From contig JACCYC010000060.1 of the NCBI GenBank assembly GCA_013696665.1, positions 1 through 44,616 on the forward strand: a stretch of 44,616 nt of DNA, written 5' to 3'. This document shows positions 41,747-44,616 of this stretch, piece after piece (position 1 is the stretch's first letter; every line of letters begins with the position of its first letter). Under the pieces are notes generated by a model. It had not been told where the DNA came from. It saw only the letters and a list, made by a program, of their open reading frames with translations, and searched no databases. A program made the position numbers and the translations under genes. Source of the stretch: Burkholderiaceae bacterium. Its GTDB lineage: Bacteria > Pseudomonadota > Gammaproteobacteria > Burkholderiales > Burkholderiaceae_F.

Positions 41747-42349
41747 ATGGGTCGTTCAACCTCCTTCGAGATTCGGCGTCGTCTTCTGCTGGCCGGTGCC
41801 GCGCTCGCCGGCCAGGCGGCGCTGGCAGCGCCCGCCACCGACGACGCAGCAACACCTGAAACTCGTCTGCGCGAACTGCTCAGCGAACGGCGCTCGTTGC
41901 GGCTTTTGCGAGGAACCGAGACGCTCAGTGCGACCTATTGGACGGCCGACAGCGGGTACAACCGCGATGAATATCTGAATATCTGCTGGCTGATGCGCGA
42001 CGTGCAGGCCGACCGAGTGTTTCCGATGCATCACGGTTTGCTCGACGTGCTGTGTGGCCTGCAGGTGTGGCTAGGCCGTATCGGTAACGATGCACCGCTG
42101 CAGATTTACTCGGGCTATCGGAGTCCGAAGACAAACAATCGCACTGAAGGCGCAGCACTGAATTCGCGTCATCTGGTTGGCAGGGCGGTTGATATCGGCG
42201 TGACCGGAGTCTCCAACGTCAAGTTGGCCGGAATGGCGAGCTTGCTTGGGCGCGGCGGCACCGGGTTCTATCCAGGTCGCAATTTCGTCCATGTAGATAC
42301 GGGCGATGAGCGAATCTGGATCGATCGCGCGCGGAAAAAGGCAAGCTAA
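41747..42349 (+). CDS. DUF882 (YcbK/MepK-like) M15-type peptidase with twin-arginine-like signal
   Basis: 200-residue exported protein. The N-terminus has RRRLLLAGAALAGQAALA, a twin-arginine style signal peptide with cleavage near AALAAPA. The domain carries the zinc-ligand pattern of the M15/DUF882 family: H142 and D149 in SRHLVGRAVDIG, and H182 in FVHVDTG; IYSGYRSPKTN is also typical. E. coli MepK (YcbK) of this family cuts 3-3 peptidoglycan crosslinks. Activity here is inferred. It stops 19 bases before the convergent serB. Confidence 0.9.
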   Translation: MGRSTSFEIRRRLLLAGAALAGQAALAAPATDDAATPETRLRELLSERRSLRLLRGTETLSATYWTADSGYNRDEYLNICWLMRDVQADRVFPMHHGLLDVLCGLQVWLGRIGNDAPLQIYSGYRSPKTNNRTEGAALNSRHLVGRAVDIGVTGVSNVKLAGMASLLGRGGTGFYPGRNFVHVDTGDERIWIDRARKKAS

Positions 42350-42368
42350 AACGGCTGAAGGTGGCGAA

Positions 42369-43229
42369 TCAGCAGTCCACGAACCAGTTGAGCACGCCGT
42401 CGAGCGGGCTGTGGTCCAGCGAAAATCTGGCGCGCTCCTTGACGACCGGCTTGGCGCGATAGGCCACCGAAATTCCGGCGAGCTCCATCATCTTGAGGTC
42501 GTTGGCCCCATCGCCGATCGCGATCGACTGAGAAGTTGCGCAACCGATCTCTGCGCACACGTCGCGCACGGCCTGTGCTTTACCCGCGGCATCGACGATG
42601 TCACCGCCGTGGGGTCCGGAAACTTTTCCGGTCAATCGACCGTCGATGATCGCGAGTTCGTTTGCACGCACGTAATCGATAGGCAGCGTGGCCTTGACGC
42701 GGTCGGTAAAGAACGTGAAGCCCCCGGTTGCGAGCAGCGTCTTCAACCCGGCGCGCCGACATTCCGCGACCAGTCTTTGCGCACCGTCATTCAGCGCAAG
42801 TTTTTCGTCGTATACGCGAGCAAGCACGCCCGCATCAATGCCCGCCAACATTTCAACGCGCCGACGCAGGCTTTCCGGATAGTCGAGCTCGCCGCGCATC
42901 GCGGCCTCGGTGATCGCAGCGACCTGGGCGCCTTGTCCCGCATATGCCGCAACTTCATCGAGCGTCTCGATATTGACCAGCGTCGAATCCATATCGAGCA
43001 CCAGCAGGCGGAAGTCCTTCAGGCGCGAAGAAGGCTCGACGAACGCAATGTCGAGTTTCCAGTAGGCCGACAGCCCGCGGACGGCCCTTCGCGTTTCGTT
43101 GTCGTCGCGCACCGTTACGCAACGCGCTGCCTTTCCGAGCAGGGTGATGCGTTCGGGCATGCAGACGACCTTGAACGTGTCGAGCGCCGCCGGCGTCAGC
43201 GCTGGCCCCTGGACGATAAGGTCCTTCAT
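42369..43229 (-). CDS. serB: Phosphoserine phosphatase
   Basis: Last step of serine synthesis, cytoplasmic HAD-family enzyme, 286 residues. Motif I is DMDSTL with nucleophile D79 and D81; motif II LLATGGFTFF; motif III region with IAIGDGANDLKMM. The N-terminal 70 residues are the small ACT-like regulatory part of gammaproteobacterial and betaproteobacterial SerB. The ATG overlaps the mfd stop (ATGA), so translation is coupled to mfd. Confidence 0.95.
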   Translation of the reverse strand: MKDLIVQGPALTPAALDTFKVVCMPERITLLGKAARCVTVRDDNETRRAVRGLSAYWKLDIAFVEPSSRLKDFRLLVLDMDSTLVNIETLDEVAAYAGQGAQVAAITEAAMRGELDYPESLRRRVEMLAGIDAGVLARVYDEKLALNDGAQRLVAECRRAGLKTLLATGGFTFFTDRVKATLPIDYVRANELAIIDGRLTGKVSGPHGGDIVDAAGKAQAVRDVCAEIGCATSQSIAIGDGANDLKMMELAGISVAYRAKPVVKERARFSLDHSPLDGVLNWFVDC

Positions 43230-44616
43230 GACTGGCCAATGGCTCTGAATACTTCACGCAGTCGCTGCAACCGGGCGTCTGTATTGACGGTCTTTTCTTC
43301 GATCCGAAGGCGCTCGGGCCCGGCAAGTCGCATCGTTTTCGATCCCTGCATCAGCCGGATCAACTTCGCGGTGTCAAACGGCGGGTCGGGTATGAACTGG
43401 ATCACGATGACGTCAGACGAAGCGTCAATTTTTTTCACACCCAGCTTCTCGCCGACAAGGCGCAGGCGGTGCGTGTCGATCAAAGCCTTGGCGGCCTCGG
43501 GCAACTTGCCATAGCGATCGACCAGTTCCTCCTGTCGCCCGATCAGCTCGTCCTCACTGTCGGCCGATGCGAGCTTCTTGTACATCGATAGGCGCTGGTG
43601 CACATCGCCAACGTAATCGGACGGTAGCAGCGCGGGCACGTGCAGATTGATCTCGGTAACAACGCGCAGCGGTGCCAGCAGATCGGGTTCGCGCCCCGAT
43701 CGCAACGCGCGCACTGCAGCGTTCAACATCTGCGTATACAGATCGAAGCCGACCTCCTGCATGTTGCCGCTTTGATTTTCTCCGAGCACTTCACCGGCGC
43801 CGCGAATCTCGAGGTCGTGCATCGCCAGGTAAAAGCCACTGCCAAGTTCCTCAAGATTCTGAATCGCCTCCAGCCGCTTCTCTGCGTTCTTGGTCAGCCC
43901 GCCAGCGTCGGGCACCATCAGGTACGCATACGCCTGGTGATGCGATCGCCCGACGCGTCCGCGCAATTGATGCAGCTGCGCAAGCCCGAATTTGTCGGCG
44001 CGATGAATGATGATCGTGTTCGCGGTAGGCACATCAATGCCTGTCTCGATGATCGTCGTGCACAGAAGCACGTTGAATCGCTGTTGGTAGAAATCGCGCA
44101 TCACACGCTCGAGCTCGCGCTCGTGCATCTGGCCGTGCGCGATCTCGATTCGCGCCTCGGGCAGCAGCTCGGCAAGCCGCGCGCGCCGGTTGTCGATCGT
44201 CTCGACTTCGTTATGCAGGAAGTACACCTGCCCGCCGCGCTTGAGCTCGCGCAGCACGGCCTCGCGCATCAACGATGCGCTCTCCTTGCGCACGAATGTC
44301 TTGATGGCGAGCCGGCGCTGCGGTGCCGTGGCGATCACCGAGAACTCGCGGATACCTTCCAGCGACAAGGCCAGAGTGCGGGGAATCGGCGTCGCGGTCA
44401 GCGTCAGTACATCAACGTCGGCACGCAGCGCCTTCAGTCTTTCCTTCTGCCGCACGCCAAAGCGATGCTCCTCGTCGATGATGACGAGCCCGAGCCGCTC
44501 GAAGTTGATCGACTCGGTCAGCAACTTGTGAGTGCCGATCACGATGTCGATTGCGCCCGCGTTGATCCCCGCGACGGCTTCTGCAACTTCCTTGCTGGAT
44601 CGAAACCGGGATAGTT
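43226..44616 (-). CDS. mfd: Transcription-repair coupling factor Mfd (N-terminal part outside window)
   Basis: About 463 C-terminal residues of Mfd, which releases stalled RNA polymerase and recruits UvrA. Visible: FRSSKEVAEAVAGI and IGTHKLL at the edge, Walker B-like IIDEEHRFGVRQKERLK, TATPIPRTLALSL, helicase motif VI RGRVGRSHHQAYAYL, the TRG motif ending with GSGFYLAMHDLEIRGAGEVLG and the D7 domain. The frame runs off base 44616; full proteins are about 1150 residues. Its TGA overlaps the serB start. Confidence 0.96.
   Translation of the reverse strand, partial: LSRFRSSKEVAEAVAGINAGAIDIVIGTHKLLTESINFERLGLVIIDEEHRFGVRQKERLKALRADVDVLTLTATPIPRTLALSLEGIREFSVIATAPQRRLAIKTFVRKESASLMREAVLRELKRGGQVYFLHNEVETIDNRRARLAELLPEARIEIAHGQMHERELERVMRDFYQQRFNVLLCTTIIETGIDVPTANTIIIHRADKFGLAQLHQLRGRVGRSHHQAYAYLMVPDAGGLTKNAEKRLEAIQNLEELGSGFYLAMHDLEIRGAGEVLGENQSGNMQEVGFDLYTQMLNAAVRALRSGREPDLLAPLRVVTEINLHVPALLPSDYVGDVHQRLSMYKKLASADSEDELIGRQEELVDRYGKLPEAAKALIDTHRLRLVGEKLGVKKIDASSDVIVIQFIPDPPFDTAKLIRLMQGSKTMRLAGPERLRIEEKTVNTDARLQRLREVFRAIGQS

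Noticed and set aside
42306..43514. Long open frame of about 400 codons antisense to serB and the end of mfd
   Set aside because: It mirrors two well-conserved genes with complete motifs; high GC commonly leaves such antisense frames open, and its translation shows no recognisable domain.
1..44616. Search for tRNA, rRNA, CRISPR arrays, insertion sequences and attachment sites
   Set aside because: Gaps between genes are short and show no cloverleaf-like sequence, regular repeats, transposase or integrase frames.

Overview
The window is a dense chromosomal stretch from a GC-rich betaproteobacterium, most likely of the order Burkholderiales. The evidence is the divergent mdh / GntR regulator next to sdhCDAB-sdhE-gltA, the sucA-odhB-lpd-zapE run, the bamD / rluD-pgeF-phaC block, and protein sequences typical of that order (mdh, sdhA, bktB, phaR). 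It looks like core metabolism rather than an island: I see no tRNA, rRNA, transposase, integrase or CRISPR array. Both ends are cut inside genes (mdh at the left, mfd at the right).

Layout. 1-6900: mdh (minus), then a HutC-type GntR regulator and the TCA operon sdhC-sdhD-sdhA-sdhB-sdhE-gltA, with overlapping or nearly touching genes. 6905-9208 (minus): a YihY/BrkB membrane protein and a CreD-family protein whose 3' end is broken by a frameshift. 9519-14284 (minus): a three-gene 2-oxoglutarate:ferredoxin/NAD(P) oxidoreductase operon (GltD-like FAD/Fe-S subunit, korA, korB). It diverges from 14547-21210 (plus): the 2-oxoglutarate dehydrogenase complex sucA-odhB-lpd plus zapE. Two routes from 2-oxoglutarate to succinyl-CoA are therefore encoded back to back, inserted into the TCA neighbourhood.

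21247-24097: a secreted coiled-coil protein overlapping a YegD-like Hsp70, facing a PP2C phosphatase. 24215-26469: a YdcH-like small protein and a DinG/YoaA Fe-S helicase. 26626-29264: bamD divergent from rluD-pgeF. 29305-33845: the polyhydroxybutyrate genes phaC, phaA and phaB, with an antisense glycosyltransferase between phaA and phaB. 33939-38409 (minus): a DUF1330 protein and a binding-protein-dependent ABC transporter, lying between phaB and phaR. 38537-43229: phaR, rimO, a BktB-like thiolase, a DUF882 peptidase-like protein, and serB (minus), which overlaps the end of mfd.

How it fits together: gltA, sdh, mdh and sucAB-lpd supply most of the oxidative TCA cycle. The ferredoxin-linked enzyme gives a reversible or low-potential alternative at the 2-oxoglutarate step. 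PhaA/BktB, PhaB and PhaC turn surplus acetyl-CoA and NADPH into storage polymer under PhaR control. I did not find a clearly new defence or mobile system. The most interesting points are the divergent dehydrogenase/ferredoxin-oxidoreductase pair, a hairpin abutting the sucA ribosome binding site, a terminator-like hairpin inside the start of rimO, the broken creD, and a start-less Cys-rich frame behind korB.
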